From positions 682,001-746,000 of the forward strand of contig NZ_JAASAG010000001.1 of the NCBI RefSeq assembly GCF_012726265.1: a stretch of 64,000 bases of DNA, written 5' to 3'. The translations under genes and the position numbers were made by a program. Of the stretch, positions 9,377 to 17,972 are shown in pieces. The stretch comes from Streptomyces sp. HNM0575. Lineage in GTDB: Bacteria > Actinomycetota > Actinomycetes > Streptomycetales > Streptomycetaceae. Positions within the stretch are counted from its first letter, which is position 1; every line of letters begins with the position of its first letter. The notes under the pieces are model-generated. The model saw only the letters and a program-made list of their open reading frames with translations, did not search any database and was not told the DNA's origin.

Positions 9377-9744
9377 AAAGGTCCCCCGTGCGGAAAGAAA
9401 GCTGTGCGGCTCGGCCGCGGGCGTGACGGCGCCGAGCGGTGAAGAGTACGAGCGGTGAAGAGTACGAGTGGCGGGGCGGTACGACGTGGGCGGTCGGTTG
9501 ACACTACTTCGCAGGCGACTGCCGTGTATTCCTATTTTCGAGCGGTCACGTCATGCGGACCCCCAACTCCGGGCAAAGATCGCTGTGATCGCTGCGGGCT
9601 GAATCCGCCCGATCCGGACACCTTCCGCCGCGGAAACCGCACGCTCGCCGGCTGTTCGGCGCTTGTTCGCGCCGCCTTCCGGCCGGTGGCCGCCGCCCGC
9701 CGCCTTCCGCCCGCCGCCCGCCGCCTTCCGCGACTCCGCCCGGG
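9377..9744. other. Intergenic region upstream of the ABC exporter pair
   Basis: 368 bp. Near 9430-9475 a 16-bp string (GAGCGGTGAAGAGTAC) is tandemly repeated about two and a half times. An A/T-richer patch at 9500-9545 probably holds the exporter promoter (leftward TAGGAAT is a possible -10). At 9690-9735 GCCGCCCGCCGCCTTCCG is repeated. No gene is seen. Confidence 0.45.
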
Positions 9745-11151
9745 TCAGGCGCCGAAGGCCCCCGGATGTGTCTCCTCGCGCACGGTCACGTACTGCTGCC
9801 GCACCGCCTGCCCCGCGGCGAGGCTCTCGCCCGGGTCGAAGACCTCGCACTCCGCCGTAGGCCAACGCGGCGGCTGCGCAGCGCCGTTGAGCGCCCACGC
9901 CGCCTGCCTCGCCGCGCCGATCGCGGTGTAGTCGGCGGGACGGGGCACCACCACCTGCGTGCCGAACAGCGCCGGAGCCGCCGCCTGCACGGCGGGCAGA
10001 TTCGCGGCAGGGCCCAGCAGGAAGAGTCTTCGCACCTGCACGCCCCGGCCGCGCAGCACGTCCAGCGCGTCGGCCAGCCCGCAGAGCATCCCCTCGACGG
10101 CCGCGCGCGCCAGATGCTCGGGTTTCATGCTCTCGCGCCGCATACCGTGCAGGGAGCCCGCGGTGTGCGGCAGGTTCGGGGTCTGCTCGCCCTCCAGATA
10201 CGGCAGCAGCACCATTCCGTACGCGCCCGGAGTCGAGCGCTGTGCCAGTTCCGAGAGCCCCTTGACGTCGGTCCCCAGCATCTCGGCCGCGCCGCGCAGC
10301 ACCCTCGTCGCGTTGAGGGTGCGTACCGCGGGCATGTGCATCCCGGTGGCGTCGGCGTACGAAGTGATCGTCCCGCTCGGGTCGTTGAGCGCCTCGTGGT
10401 GCACCGCGCACACGGAACCGGAGGCTCCGAGCGACATCACGGCGTCCCCGACGTCGACGCCCAGCCCGAAGGCCGCGGCCATCGTCTCGCCCGTACCGGC
10501 GGAGATCAGCAGACCCTCGGGCGTACGACCGGCGGGCTCCGCGGGGCCGATCACCTCGGGCAGTGCGACCTGGTGGCCGAGGGCGAGTTCGGCGAGGTCG
10601 GGGCGGTAGGTCTCCAGCGCCGCCGACCAGTAGCCCGTGCCGGACGCCTCACCACGGTCCGTCGTACGCCGCGCGGGCCGTGCCATCAGCTGCCACACCA
10701 GCCAGTCGTGGGGCTGGAGCACCTCGGCGACGGACGCCGCGGCCTGTGGCTCGGCGCGTGCCAGCCAGCGCAGCTTGGAGACGGGATGCCCGGCCTCCGG
10801 CACCGTGCCGACGGCCTCCGCCCACGCGTGCCGGCCGCCGAGCGCGTCGACCAGGTCGGCGGCGGCGGGCTGTATGCGCCGGTCGTTGCCGAGCAGCGCC
10901 GACCGTACGGGGTTGCCCGCGGAGTCGAGCGCTATCAGCCCCTGCTGCTGAGCGGCCACCCCGATGGCCTCGACGTCGGAGAACTGGCCCGAACTCGCGG
11001 CCTTGCCCAGTGACATGAGCCACGACTGCGGATCGTCTCGCTCCGCCGGATGATCGGCATGACCGTGCTTGACGACGGCGCCCGAATCGGCGTCGCAGAC
11101 GACGATGCGCGTGTACTCCGCGGAGCTCTCCAGGCCGGCGACTATCCCCAT
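9745..11151 (-). CDS. FGGY-family carbohydrate kinase (xylulokinase-like)
   Basis: ATP-dependent sugar kinase, 468 aa, close to the usual 480-500 for xylulokinases. N-terminal phosphate loop GLESSAEYTRIVVCD corresponds to the GxDxGTTxxK region; the middle has the FGGY signature area (LLISAGTGETMAAAFG) and the C-terminal domain ends with an acidic/Val-rich segment. Likely converts D-xylulose to D-xylulose 5-phosphate, but the family also takes ribulose, glycerol and others and no isomerase gene is adjacent. A sugar importer of the xylose/multiple monosaccharide type lies 11 kb away. Transcribed alone, divergent from the aminotransferase gene. Confidence 0.82.
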   Translation of the reverse strand: MGIVAGLESSAEYTRIVVCDADSGAVVKHGHADHPAERDDPQSWLMSLGKAASSGQFSDVEAIGVAAQQQGLIALDSAGNPVRSALLGNDRRIQPAAADLVDALGGRHAWAEAVGTVPEAGHPVSKLRWLARAEPQAAASVAEVLQPHDWLVWQLMARPARRTTDRGEASGTGYWSAALETYRPDLAELALGHQVALPEVIGPAEPAGRTPEGLLISAGTGETMAAAFGLGVDVGDAVMSLGASGSVCAVHHEALNDPSGTITSYADATGMHMPAVRTLNATRVLRGAAEMLGTDVKGLSELAQRSTPGAYGMVLLPYLEGEQTPNLPHTAGSLHGMRRESMKPEHLARAAVEGMLCGLADALDVLRGRGVQVRRLFLLGPAANLPAVQAAAPALFGTQVVVPRPADYTAIGAARQAAWALNGAAQPPRWPTAECEVFDPGESLAAGQAVRQQYVTVREETHPGAFGA

Positions 11152-11307
11152 GGCGCGAATGATGCCCTACGCTCCGTGGCGGCCCGATGCCGCCCTCGCC
11201 CTTCACCGCCCCTCGCGGGCGGGCCCATACCGGTCCCGGCCTGCCCGGCGGCCCCGCTCGTACGGGCGGGCACCTCCCGCGGATCAGGGGGAGCGGCCTA
11301 GCTTGGT

Positions 11308-12510
11308 GTGGTGGACATCTGTGTGAGCAACCCGCTGCGTCAGTGCACCCTGGACGAGCTGCGCCGCCGTACGAGCGCCAAGTGGCGCGTACACCCCGGC
11401 GACGTGCTGCCGATGTGGATCGCCGAGATGGACGTACCGCTGGCCGCTCCGGTCGCCGAGGCGCTGCACGCGGCGATCGACGCCGGAGACACCGGCTACG
11501 CCATGGGCGACGTCTACACCGAGGCCCTGGACGGATTCGCCGGACGCCACTGGGGCTGGAGAGTGCGACCCGAGCGTGCGGCGATCGTGCCCGATGTGAT
11601 GGCCGGGGTGGTCGAGATCCTCAAGCTGATCACCTCGCCCGGGGACGCCGTCGTCGTCAACTCGCCCGTCTATCCGCCCTTTTACGAGTTCGTCTCGCAC
11701 ATGGGCCGCCGAGTGGTCGAGGCGCCGCTCACCGAGGAGGGCCGGATCGACCTGGACACCCTCGCCGAGGCCTTCCGCACGGGCGCGGGCAGCGGCGACG
11801 CCCGGGGACCAGGGGCCGGAAAGGCCGCGGCGGACGGCAGGGGCGCGGCCGCCTATCTGCTGTGCAGCCCCCACAACCCGACCGGCACCGTGCACACCGC
11901 CGCGGAACTGGCCGCGGTAACCGAACTGGCCGGCCAATGCGGCGTTCGCGTCGTCGCCGACGAGATCCACGCACCGCTCGCGCTTCCCGGCGCCCGTCAC
12001 ACCCCGTATCTGTCGGTGCCCGGCACCGAGCGCGCCTTCTCCCTGATGTCGGCCTCCAAGGCGTGGAACCTGGCAGGGCTGAAGGCGGCCATGGCCGTCG
12101 CCGGAGCCGACGCCGCGGACGAACTGTCCCGGATGCCGGAGGAGGTCAGCCACGGGCCCAGCCACCTGGGCGTCATCGGGCACGTGGCGGCGCTGCGGCA
12201 CGGCGACGCATGGCTGGAGGCGCTGCTCGCGGGCCTCGACGAGAACCGCAGGCTCCTCTCCAAGCTGCTGGAACGCCATCTTCCGGAGGTGGGCTACGGC
12301 TCGCACGAGGGCACCTTCCTCGCCTGGCTCGACTGCCGCGGGCTGGGCCTGGGCGACGACCCGGCGGCGGCCTTCCTGGAACGGGGCCGCGTCGCCCTGA
12401 TCCCCGGACCGGCCTTCGGCACGGGCGGCGCGGGCCACGCGAGGCTCAACATCGGTACGTCGCCGGAGATCCTGGAGGAGGCGGTACGGCGGATGGCCGC
12501 CGCCGTCTGA
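11308..12510 (+). CDS. MalY/PatB-family PLP aminotransferase (cystathionine beta-lyase-like)
   Basis: Fold-type I PLP enzyme, 400 aa. Begins with the MalY/PatB signature [23 protein letters not shown]; substrate pocket PVYPPFY; cofactor-binding [12 protein letters not shown] aspartate in [10 protein letters not shown]; Schiff-base lysine in [12 protein letters not shown]. Such proteins cleave cystathionine or other cysteine-S-conjugates to pyruvate, ammonia and a thiol. An Ala/Gly-rich insertion (about residues 150-175) enlarges a surface loop. Two GTG codons at 11308 and 11311 both work; GGGGGAG lies 14 nt upstream of the first, longer than ideal. Confidence 0.86.
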   Translation: MVDICVSNPLRQCTLDELRRRTSAKWRVHPGDVLPMWIAEMDVPLAAPVAEALHAAIDAGDTGYAMGDVYTEALDGFAGRHWGWRVRPERAAIVPDVMAGVVEILKLITSPGDAVVVNSPVYPPFYEFVSHMGRRVVEAPLTEEGRIDLDTLAEAFRTGAGSGDARGPGAGKAAADGRGAAAYLLCSPHNPTGTVHTAAELAAVTELAGQCGVRVVADEIHAPLALPGARHTPYLSVPGTERAFSLMSASKAWNLAGLKAAMAVAGADAADELSRMPEEVSHGPSHLGVIGHVAALRHGDAWLEALLAGLDENRRLLSKLLERHLPEVGYGSHEGTFLAWLDCRGLGLGDDPAAAFLERGRVALIPGPAFGTGGAGHARLNIGTSPEILEEAVRRMAAAV

Positions 12511-12559
12511 CCGGACCGGCGCCGGGCCCGTCGCCCGGGGTGCGCGGGACGGCCGGTCG

Positions 12560-12625
12560 CCCCGACGGACGGGAATCTCCCCGCACGGACGGGCCCCCTC
12601 GCACGGACGGGACCTCCCGCACCGA
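12560..12625. repeat. 18-bp tandem repeat after the aminotransferase gene
   Basis: Three to four units sharing CGCACGGACGGG occur in the 178-bp gap between two converging genes. Units differ by a few bases. Confidence 0.6.
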
Positions 12626-12688
12626 GCCCTCAAGGCCGGTGCGGGAAGCCCCGCCACACCCCGTTCGCCCCCGTTCAGCGCCGCGGTC

Positions 12689-13219
12689 TCAGCAACGCTT
12701 CGACGACGCCGCGTTGTTGGGCACCGGGTCGCCCGCCTTGCGCACCGAACCGACGCCCGCGGTGCACTCGGACACCGTGTCCGTGCCGTGCGACCAGAAC
12801 TCCTGCCGCGTGGTGTTCGTCCAGGCCCTGGTGCCGAGCACCTCGTCCTGCGAGTAGCTGTAGACGGCCGCCGTCACGTCGTAGTCCCCCGCGGTCTTGC
12901 GGAAGCTCTCCCAGACCCACACGTAGCCGTAGTTCTCCTTGCAGTCGGGCGAGTAGAACTGCTTGACCGAGGCGATGGTGACGCCGCTGCGCTTGACGTA
13001 CCCGGTGGTGCCGATCTGGTACGCGTCGTCGCACACCCCGGCGGCCTCCGCGAGCCTGCTGTTCGGATTGCCCTCGGCCGAGGGCGCGGTGGACTTGGCG
13101 GCGCTCCGCTCGGACGGCTTGGGCGCGGGCCCACTGCCGGCGTAGGCGGCTCCCGCCGGGACCGCCAGCATGGCGCAAGTCAGCGCCGCCACCGCGGTCT
13201 TGGCATAGCGAATACGCAT
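12689..13219 (-). CDS. Secreted hypothetical protein with four cysteines
   Basis: 176 aa. Sec signal peptide: MRIRYAK, hydrophobic AALTCAMLAVPAGAAYAG, cleavage probably after AYA. The mature part starts with a Ser/Pro/Lys-rich stretch and then a domain with four cysteines (VCDD, PDCKE, SECTA, and a Cys as last residue) rich in Tyr/Trp (YGYVWVWESF), suggesting a small disulfide-stabilised beta fold. I do not recognise the family. The ATG has GAGGGGGAAC upstream. Single leftward gene. Confidence 0.75.
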   Translation of the reverse strand: MRIRYAKTAVAALTCAMLAVPAGAAYAGSGPAPKPSERSAAKSTAPSAEGNPNSRLAEAAGVCDDAYQIGTTGYVKRSGVTIASVKQFYSPDCKENYGYVWVWESFRKTAGDYDVTAAVYSYSQDEVLGTRAWTNTTRQEFWSHGTDTVSECTAGVGSVRKAGDPVPNNAASSKRC

Positions 13220-13444
13220 TGTTCCCCCTCAAACGCTGTAAAGCATGACTGTTCTGACAGACGAATCTTGTGGGCTATTGCCCGGAAGATTCCGACATCG
13301 GTAAAGACACCCGACACAGCCGAGGGGTTGTACGGAACTCGCGGGCCGCGGGCAGCCGTCGACGTCCCGCCCCGCTCCACGAGGGGCGCGGGGCAGGACG
13401 TCTATGCACGTCGCCGCGTACCGGACGGCCCCGACTCGCCCCGT

Positions 13445-14107
13445 TCAGGCCGCGGTACGCAGGTCCGCCAGGACCAGGTCGCGCATCTCCTTCGGCGCCA
13501 CACCCAGCCGCTGGAACATTCCCTGCGAGATCTTGTCGTCGCCGCGCAGCAGCGCCAGCACCACGTGCTCCACCCCGATGTGGCGGTCCTTGCGCGCGAC
13601 CGCCTCGCGCAGCGACAGCTCCAGCGTCTTCTTCGCCCGTCCCGTGAAGGGGATGTGCCTCGAAGGTCCGGGCAGTTCGCCCGTCCCGCCGGAGCCGCCG
13701 TCGCCGCGCGCCCCGCTCTCCCGCCGCCGGAGCCTCCCGAGGCGGCGCCTGCGCGGTGCGCTCTCCCCGGGATCGCTCACCGGGGTGTCCAACGCACCGT
13801 CCCCGAAGGCGTTTTCGGCACGCCGCCGGATCTCCTCCAGGTCGATCCCGAAGGCCTTGAGCGCCTCCGCGTCCTCCGGACCCAGCGCGTCGCCGTCCGC
13901 GCCGCCCACCACGCTCGACACCGCGGCGCGACAGGTCTCCGCGCTGACCCCGAGCCGTACGAGCGTCGAGACCCCCGGCTGCTCCGGCAGGCGCAGCGCG
14001 GAGAGCAGAAGGTGCTCGGTGCCGATCCAGTCGTGACCGAGGCTCCGCGCCTCCTCCTGCGCTCCGATGACGACCTCGCGTGCCGGCCGGCTGAAACGTT
14101 CGAACAT
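13445..14107 (-). CDS. Clp N-terminal (ClpA/ClpC N-domain) repeat protein without ATPase
   Basis: 220 aa. Contains two Clp N repeats: residues 1-67 (start MFERFSRPAREVVIGAQEEA, then GTEHLLLSAL) and residues ~150-218 (FTGRAKKTLELSLREA, then GVEHVVLALLRGD), separated by an Arg/Ser/Gly-rich linker. These domains bind substrates or adaptors in ClpC; no AAA+ domain follows. It may act as an adaptor or competitor for ClpC-ClpP proteolysis. Second gene of an operon with the HTH gene, 6 nt downstream of it. Confidence 0.85.
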   Translation of the reverse strand: MFERFSRPAREVVIGAQEEARSLGHDWIGTEHLLLSALRLPEQPGVSTLVRLGVSAETCRAAVSSVVGGADGDALGPEDAEALKAFGIDLEEIRRRAENAFGDGALDTPVSDPGESAPRRRRLGRLRRRESGARGDGGSGGTGELPGPSRHIPFTGRAKKTLELSLREAVARKDRHIGVEHVVLALLRGDDKISQGMFQRLGVAPKEMRDLVLADLRTAA

Positions 14108-14113
14108 CGCCGC

Positions 14114-14338
14114 CTACCTCCTCGCGTGCTTCTTGTGTACGGCCTGCCTGCTCACGCCGAGCGCGGCCCCGATCTCGTCCCAGGACCAGCCCTGGGCGCG
14201 GGCGCTGTCGACCTGCAACGCCTCCAGGCGCTCGGTCAGCCGCCGCAGCGCGGCGACGGCCCGCAGTCCTACGCGGGGATCGCTGTGCAGGGCGGCCTCG
14301 GCTGTGTCCACTGCTTCTCTTGCTTCCGATGCGGCCAT
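14114..14338 (-). CDS. Small helix-turn-helix protein, probable autoregulator of the Clp-N operon
   Basis: 74 aa. N-terminal helix rich in Ala/Glu; the C-terminus has a clear HTH, WDEIGAALGVSRQAVHKKH, ending four residues later. Such small proteins pair with Clp-N genes in Streptomyces. A perfect 8-bp inverted repeat overlaps the -35 box of its own promoter and is the natural binding site. The mRNA looks leaderless: the -10 box ends 6 nt before ATG. Confidence 0.8.
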   Translation of the reverse strand: MAASEAREAVDTAEAALHSDPRVGLRAVAALRRLTERLEALQVDSARAQGWSWDEIGAALGVSRQAVHKKHARR

Positions 14339-14344
14339 GCTGTC

Positions 14345-14388
14345 AACTTAGGATGACACGACGGAGCTTGTCAACCATCATTGACAAG
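14345..14388 (-). promoter_or_regulatory. Promoter and palindromic operator of the HTH/Clp-N operon
   Basis: On the minus strand: -35 TTGACA (14369-14374), 18-bp spacer, -10 TAAGTT (14345-14350), ATG 6 nt later. The inverted repeat CTTGTCAA-N6-TTGACAAG (14367-14388) overlaps the -35, so a bound protein would block RNA polymerase. Confidence 0.7.
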
Positions 14389-14626
14389 AGGGGCTGACGA
14401 GAGCGTCGCCTGCGAAGGACCGGGGGAGGGGAACTGCCGGGCGCCGCAAGGTCTTTGCGTACGTGTCGGTGCCGGGGCGGGGGCCAGGACCGAACCGGAA
14501 CGGCCCGTCACGCCGGAGGAGAGATCACCGGAGGAGGCCGGAGGAATCAGAGAGAGAACTGGCGCCCCGGACGGTCGCCGGGGCGCTGCCGCGGAGCCGG
14601 TGACCCGACCCTGCGTCCGTGCTCGG

Positions 14627-14700
14627 TGGGGCGGGTGGGACTCGAACCCACGGCCGACGGATTATGAGTCCGCTGCTCTAACCGGCTGAGCTACCGCCCC
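14627..14700 (-). tRNA. tRNA-Met (CAT anticodon)
   Basis: 74 nt on the minus strand. 7-bp acceptor GGGGCGG/CCGCCCC; D arm TAGCTCAGCCGGTTAGAGC; anticodon stem GCGGA/TCCGT with loop CTCATAA; T loop GTTCGAGTCCC. CCA not encoded. By sequence this is the elongator Met type; a lysidine-modified tRNA-Ile2, also with CAT, cannot be excluded. Confidence 0.92.
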
Positions 14701-14852
14701 GTTCGCCGGGCCACGCACATCTGTGCGCGCCGCGTCTGCCGCAGCATAGCTGCTCATACGATCTCCCGCCCCTGCCGGGTGGGGCCGTACGGGAGGGAGG
14801 ACTCCGGGCACCCGGTGATCGGTTCCCGAGTGCCCCGACGGACTTGCCCGGC

Positions 14853-14883
14853 AAAGAAAAAGAGCCCCGGGGAGGGCTCTTTC
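14853..14883 (-). terminator. Rho-independent terminator of tRNA-Asn
   Basis: Read leftward: AGAGCCC-TCCCCG-GGGCTCT followed by a T-rich tail (TTTTCTTT). Lies just 3' of the tRNA-Asn gene; unusual here in having a true T-tract. Confidence 0.85.
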
Positions 14884-14888
14884 GGTTG

Positions 14889-14961
14889 CTCCCGCGACTG
14901 GACTCGAACCAGTAACCTGCCGGTTAACAGCCGGCTGCTCTGCCGATTGAGCTACACGGGA
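14889..14961 (-). tRNA. tRNA-Asn (GTT anticodon)
   Basis: 73 nt on the minus strand. Acceptor TCCCGTG/CGCGGGA (one G-T pair); D arm TAGCTCAATCGGCAGAGC; anticodon stem GCCGG/CCGGC with loop CTGTTAA; T arm ACTGG-TTCGAGT-CCAGT. CCA not encoded. Followed by a rho-independent terminator. Confidence 0.95.
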
Positions 14962-15089
14962 ATGCGCTGCTCGGACGGGCCCACTTGCCACGGACCGCGT
15001 TCCCTCGCCGCGCGCATACATTAGCGCATGCCAGCGGGTACTCCGAAATCGGTATCGGTGCGGGCCCGTGCCCGGGGAAGACCGGGGAA

Positions 15090-15139
15090 CAGCAGAGAGT
15101 CCGAGAGAGTTCCGAGAGTCCCGAGAGATCCGAGAGAAG
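15090..15139 (+). repeat. Short CCGAGAGA tandem repeats in the leader of the YtxH-like gene
   Basis: Five or so copies of an 8-10 bp unit (CCGAGAGA/TCCGAGAG) directly before the ribosome binding site. The repeats are A/G rich and could influence translation or be simple slippage. Confidence 0.6.
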
Positions 15140-15148
15140 GGTGGAGCC

Positions 15149-15448
15149 ATGCGCTACCGGCTCACGTTCGTCGCTGGACTGGCCGTCGGGTACGTGTTCG
15201 GTACGCGTGCCGGCCGCGAGCGCTACGAGCGGCTGCGGCAGACGGCACAGCGGCTGTCCGAGAACCCCGCCGTACGCAACGCCGCGGAGAGCGCAGCGCA
15301 GACCGGCCGTGAAGCCGCCTCGAAGGCGGCGGGAGTCGTGACGGAGAAGGTCGGGCACCGGCTGCCGGAGTCGGTCAACGAGCGGGTGCGCGCGCTCCGC
15401 GACCACCGCACACCCATGGACGACGACTGGGGCAGCGGCAGCAAGTAG
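15149..15448 (+). CDS. YtxH-like membrane-anchored small protein
   Basis: 99 aa. One hydrophobic helix near the N-terminus (LTFVAGLAVGYVFGTRAGRE) followed by an amphipathic Ala/Glu/Arg-rich helix, the layout of YtxH-type proteins, then a short acidic end. Probably sits in the membrane with a cytoplasmic helical tail. The ATG at 15149 with AAGGGTGGAG upstream is preferred over an earlier in-frame ATG at 15068 that would add a charged leader before the membrane helix. Function unknown. Confidence 0.75.
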   Translation: MRYRLTFVAGLAVGYVFGTRAGRERYERLRQTAQRLSENPAVRNAAESAAQTGREAASKAAGVVTEKVGHRLPESVNERVRALRDHRTPMDDDWGSGSK

Positions 15449-15564
15449 CCCCGCACGACGGGCAGTTCCGCGGCCGGACCGCCTGCACGGGACGCGCCCC
15501 GCAACGCAGCGCGATCCCGTACGCAAAGCGATCCCCGCGTCGGGCGGTCCCGTACGAGCGGCCA

Positions 15565-15608
15565 CGACGGCGGGCGGACCGGAACAGCCTCCGGTCCGCC
15601 CGCCGTCG
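15565..15608. terminator. 19-bp-stem bidirectional terminator
   Basis: Perfect inverted repeat with 19-bp arms (15565-15583 and 15590-15608) and a 6-nt loop, between the ends of the converging YtxH-like and LigD-polymerase genes. No T-run. Confidence 0.8.
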
Positions 15609-15650
15609 GCGTGCGCGGTGCTCCCGTCCGCTCTCCCTCGCCCGGTCTCG

Positions 15651-16541
15651 TCAGGCGCCGGGGAGCGGACGCACCAGTCCCGGATCCAGCAGCGGCGCCA
15701 TCAGGTCGCCGTGGCGCTCCAGTCGCAGGGACAGCTGGTCGGCGAGGAAGACGAGTTCGTCCGCGGTCCTCGCCGCGCTCAGCTCGTCCCAGGTGAGCGG
15801 AGTGGAGACGGTGGGACGCTGCTTGGCGCGGAGGGTGTAGGGGGCGGCGGTCGTCTTGAAGGCCGCGTTCTGCGAGTGGTCGACGAAGACCTTGCCGGGG
15901 CGCAGCGCCTTCGCCATTCTGCTCAGCGCCAGTTCGGGCATGGCGGCCTCTGCCTCCAGGGCGGCCTTCTTCGCGTACGCGGAGGCCGCCGACGACGAGG
16001 TGACCTCGATGGGCGCCAGCAGATGCAGCCCCTTGCCGCCCGAGGTCTTGGGGAGCACAGTGATGTCGTCGTACGCCAGTCGCTCGCGCAGCCACAGGGC
16101 GACGGTGCGGCACTCGAGAATGCCGGCCCCGGGTCCGGGGTCGAGATCGAAGACGAGCCGGTCCGCCCGCGCCTCGTGCTCCACGCGCCACTGAGGGGTG
16201 TGCAGCTCCAGGCCGGCGAGGTTCGCCGCCCACACGAGAGTGGCGAGGTCCTGGATCAGCACCTGCCGCAGCGGCGTGCTGCTGATCTCGGTGATCTCGT
16301 GGACGGTCACCCAGCCGGGGGCGCCGGGCGGCACGTTCTTGGCGAAGAAGGCTGTGGCGTCCACGCCGTCGGGATACCGCAGGAAGGAGACGGGGCGTCC
16401 CCGCAGGTGCGGGAGGAGCGCCTCGGCGACGGTCACGTAATAGTGGAGTGCCTCACCCTTGGTGAATCCGGTGGCCGGATAGAGCACCTTGTCGAGATTG
16501 CTGAGAGCGAGACGGCGGCCCTCGACCTCCGTGTACGGCAT
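15651..16541 (-). CDS. Stand-alone LigD-type polymerase/primase (NHEJ)
   Basis: 296 aa, an archaeo-eukaryotic-primase-fold polymerase as in LigD, without ligase or nuclease domains. Motifs: LSNLDKVLYPATGFTKGE, FFAKNVP, catalytic carboxylates in RLVFDLDPGPG, SGGKGLHL, and DHSQNAAFKTT near the C-terminus. It fills gaps, adding ribo- or deoxynucleotides, at Ku-bound double-strand breaks. Divergent from ku with 30 bp between start codons, so the pair is probably co-regulated. A separate ATP-dependent ligase must be encoded elsewhere. ATG at 16541 is followed at once by the family start PYTEVEGR. Confidence 0.9.
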   Translation of the reverse strand: MPYTEVEGRRLALSNLDKVLYPATGFTKGEALHYYVTVAEALLPHLRGRPVSFLRYPDGVDATAFFAKNVPPGAPGWVTVHEITEISSTPLRQVLIQDLATLVWAANLAGLELHTPQWRVEHEARADRLVFDLDPGPGAGILECRTVALWLRERLAYDDITVLPKTSGGKGLHLLAPIEVTSSSAASAYAKKAALEAEAAMPELALSRMAKALRPGKVFVDHSQNAAFKTTAAPYTLRAKQRPTVSTPLTWDELSAARTADELVFLADQLSLRLERHGDLMAPLLDPGLVRPLPGA

Positions 16542-16571
16542 ACCCTGAGAGTCCCATAGAAGGGACGAACC
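16542..16571. promoter_or_regulatory. 30-bp divergent start region of ligD-pol and ku
   Basis: Only 30 bp separate the two start codons. They contain the inverted repeat GTCCC-ATAGAA-GGGAC (16551-16566), and the right arm serves as part of the ku ribosome binding site. Promoters must overlap here or lie inside the opposite gene. Confidence 0.5.
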
Positions 16572-17777
16572 ATGCGATCCATCTGGAAAGGGTCCATTTC
16601 CTTCGGGCTGGTCTCCATACCGATCAAGGTGGTTTCGGCCACCGAGAGCCATAGTGTCTCCTTCCACCAGATCCACACCGCGGACGGCGGCCGCATCCGC
16701 TATCGCAAGGTCTGCGAGCTGGAGGAGCTGGAGGTGCCGCGGGAGGAGATCGGCAAGGGGTTCGAGACCGGCGACGGGACCACCGTGCAGCTGACCGACG
16801 CCGACCTGGCCGCGCTGCCCCTGCCGACCGCCAAGACGGTGGAGATCCTCGGCTTCGTCCCCGCCGAGGAAGTGGACCCCATCCAGCTCGACCGCTCGTA
16901 CTACCTGGCCGGGGACGGCCGCTCCGCGACCAAGCCGTACGCACTGCTCCGGGAGGCGCTCAAGCGCTCCGGGAAGGTGGCCGTCGGCAAGCTGGCGATG
17001 CGGGGACGGGAGAGCCTCGGACTGCTCCGCGTCTACGAGGACGTGCTGGCCCTGCACACGATGCTGTGGCCGGAGGAGATCCGTTCCCCGAGCGCTGTCG
17101 CGCCCGAGGAGGACGTCACGATCCGCGATGCCGAGCTGGATCTCGCGGACACCCTGATGGAGACGCTGGGGGACCTGGACTGGTCGGAGCTGCACGACGA
17201 GTACAGGGCGGCCGTGGAGGAGCTGGTCACCGCGAAGCTCGAAGGGGTCGACACCGGGGCGGCGGGCAGGGAGACGGCCGCGGCCTCCGGCAAGGGCCAG
17301 GTCGTGGACCTGATGTCCGTGCTGGAGAGCAGCGTGCAGGCCGCCAGGAAGTCGCGCGGCGAGGGGGGCGGGGCCGCCGCGTCCGGCGGGGGCGGCGGTG
17401 CGGCGGCCGACTCGGACGCCACCGTGCACGAGCTGTCGAGGCAGCGGGGCGCGAGGTCGAGGAAGGCGGGGGCGGGGGGCGGATCGGGTACGGCGAAGAA
17501 GGCCGCAGCGGCGAAGAAGACCGGCGGAGCGAAGAAGGCCGCCGCCTCGAAGAAAACGGGATCGAAGGCCGCGGCCCCGAAGAAGACGGCAGCCAAGAAG
17601 GCCGCATCGAAGAGGCAGCCGGCCGCCGCGAGCGGGGCTGCCAAGTCCGCCGCCAAGTCCGCCGCGAAGCCCGCGGCCAAGCCGGCGAAGAAGACGACCG
17701 CGGCGGCGAAGAGCGCCTCCGGTGCGAAGAAGACCGCCGCTGCGAAGAAGACCGCCCGCCCGCGGAAGACCGCCTAG
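16572..17777 (+). CDS. ku: Ku DNA end-binding protein with H1-like tail
   Basis: Homodimeric ring that threads on broken DNA ends and recruits the LigD-type polymerase and a ligase. 401 aa. The core (residues 1-~260) starts MRSIWKGSISFGLVSIPIK and includes RSYYLAG and the MLWPEEIR segment; the minimal bacterial Ku ends there. The last ~110 residues are Lys/Ala/Ser-rich repeats (KKTAAKK, AAKSAAKPAAK) resembling histone H1, seen in actinobacterial Ku and thought to bind DNA without ends. RBS AGAAGGGA. Confidence 0.93.
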   Translation: MRSIWKGSISFGLVSIPIKVVSATESHSVSFHQIHTADGGRIRYRKVCELEELEVPREEIGKGFETGDGTTVQLTDADLAALPLPTAKTVEILGFVPAEEVDPIQLDRSYYLAGDGRSATKPYALLREALKRSGKVAVGKLAMRGRESLGLLRVYEDVLALHTMLWPEEIRSPSAVAPEEDVTIRDAELDLADTLMETLGDLDWSELHDEYRAAVEELVTAKLEGVDTGAAGRETAAASGKGQVVDLMSVLESSVQAARKSRGEGGGAAASGGGGGAAADSDATVHELSRQRGARSRKAGAGGGSGTAKKAAAAKKTGGAKKAAASKKTGSKAAAPKKTAAKKAASKRQPAAASGAAKSAAKSAAKPAAKPAKKTTAAAKSASGAKKTAAAKKTARPRKTA

Positions 17778-17908
17778 CGCCCTGCGAGCCGCTTCGGCGC
17801 CCCGCTCCCCGTACCCCGCTCCTGTGCCGCACCGGTGTGCTCCCGGAACTCCGCAGCATTGTCGGCGCCGCGAGGGCGTGGCTAATCTGTTCGCGATGCC
17901 GACCAGTT

Positions 17909-17927
17909 GCCGGTATTTCGAACCGGC
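17909..17927. promoter_or_regulatory. Candidate IclR operator
   Basis: Inverted repeat GCCGGT-ATTTCGA-ACCGGC, 46 bp before the IclR start, within an A/T-richer patch. Placement fits autoregulation; untested. Confidence 0.45.
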
Positions 17928-17972
17928 GGTAACGCGCGAAGACGCGAAGCGAGCAAGGGGAGGGCGGGGCAC

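Noticed and set aside
9498..9535. Rightward TTGACA near 9500 as a promoter
   Set aside because: No gene follows on the plus strand for 1.8 kb and no -10 at the right spacing.
12675..13232. Alternate-frame protein over the secreted Cys protein
   Set aside because: Lacks a signal peptide and is Arg/Gly-rich; the other frame has a proper signal peptide, RBS and balanced composition.
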